Source: Coraliomargarita sinensis (GTDB lineage Bacteria; Verrucomicrobiota; Verrucomicrobiia; Opitutales; Coraliomargaritaceae). Taken from it: 64,000 bases of DNA. The stretch spans positions 372,001 to 436,000 of the forward strand of contig NZ_QHJQ01000002.1 in assembly GCF_003185655.1 (NCBI RefSeq), given 5' to 3'. Below, one piece after another: positions 63,950-64,000 of this stretch (its first letter is position 1; every line of letters begins with the position of its first letter). The notes under the pieces are model-generated. The model searched no databases and had not been told where the DNA came from. It saw only the letters and a list, made by a program, of their open reading frames with translations. The position numbers and the translations under genes were made by a program.

Positions 63950-64000
63950 GCCTACACAATAGCTGCTGGACGCTGCTTCCGGTATCCGGTGAAACGAGCA

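Overview
This is about 64 kb of a Gram-negative bacterial chromosome and is mostly conserved housekeeping DNA. Outer-membrane, lipoprotein and type IV pilus genes show a diderm cell. The style of many proteins suggests Verrucomicrobiota (Opitutae-like): a 1150-residue class PPi-type PEP carboxykinase, a GldA/F/G-DUF4340-AsmA gene cluster, dnaK directly before groES-groEL, and several starts without a Shine-Dalgarno. That placement is an inference from sequence style, not from a marker tree. I see no tRNA, rRNA, CRISPR array, insertion sequence or prophage.

Layout. 1-8.0 kb: the C-terminal part of a PilB/GspE ATPase, an SBF-like transporter, thyA-folA on the minus strand, then a tightly overlapping four-gene efflux operon (TolC-like, MacA-like, MacB-like ATPase and permease). 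8.0-11.6 kb: a DciA-like protein, a 450-bp AT-rich intergenic region with two tandem copies of a structured RNA-like element, a cysteine-containing unknown protein overlapping an exported amidase, and a LonN/HHH protein pair. 11.7-15.9 kb: dnaK-groES-groEL ending at a strong terminator. 15.9-23.5 kb: an inverted-repeat spacer, an L,D-transpeptidase whose start overlaps that of asd, small membrane and kinase-like genes, an LMW phosphatase, an MFS transporter, a decayed hydrolase and a lipoprotein. 23.5-28.7 kb: gyrB-gyrA separated by a degenerate octamer repeat array. 28.8-32.4 kb: an Rrf2 regulator, a decayed sulfate-binding-protein gene and an SLC13-type permease, which together look like a partly decayed sulfur-uptake locus. 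32.5-41.1 kb: a GreA-like factor, a RibB with a degenerate RibA domain, pilT, argH, a SNF2 helicase, aroQ, a DUF3127 protein and a nitroreductase. 41.3-46.2 kb: a photorepair operon (class I photolyase, FeS-type photolyase, TIGR01777 epimerase, FAD oxidoreductase). 46.1-54.1 kb: an ABC-2 exporter/auxiliary operon. 54.3-64 kb: an alkyltransferase, a DUF2062 protein, a beta-hydroxyacid dehydrogenase, trpF, the PEP carboxykinase, a response regulator-aroC-P-loop operon, and an exported signal-peptidase-like protein.

The most interesting signal is the tandem RNA-like element at 8491-8778. Two copies share the same order: a CTCCC/GGGAG hairpin, a GGGGTAA linker, and a 10-bp hairpin with an identical 10-nt loop. 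The second stem differs at several positions between copies yet stays paired, and G-U wobbles assign it to the plus strand. It lies just upstream of a gene of unknown function coupled to a cell-wall amidase. Other points worth checking are two pseudogenes that need frameshift-aware reading, the octamer array between gyrB and gyrA, the degenerate RibA domain, a terminator inside trpF, and a 12-bp inverted repeat upstream of the PEP carboxykinase.
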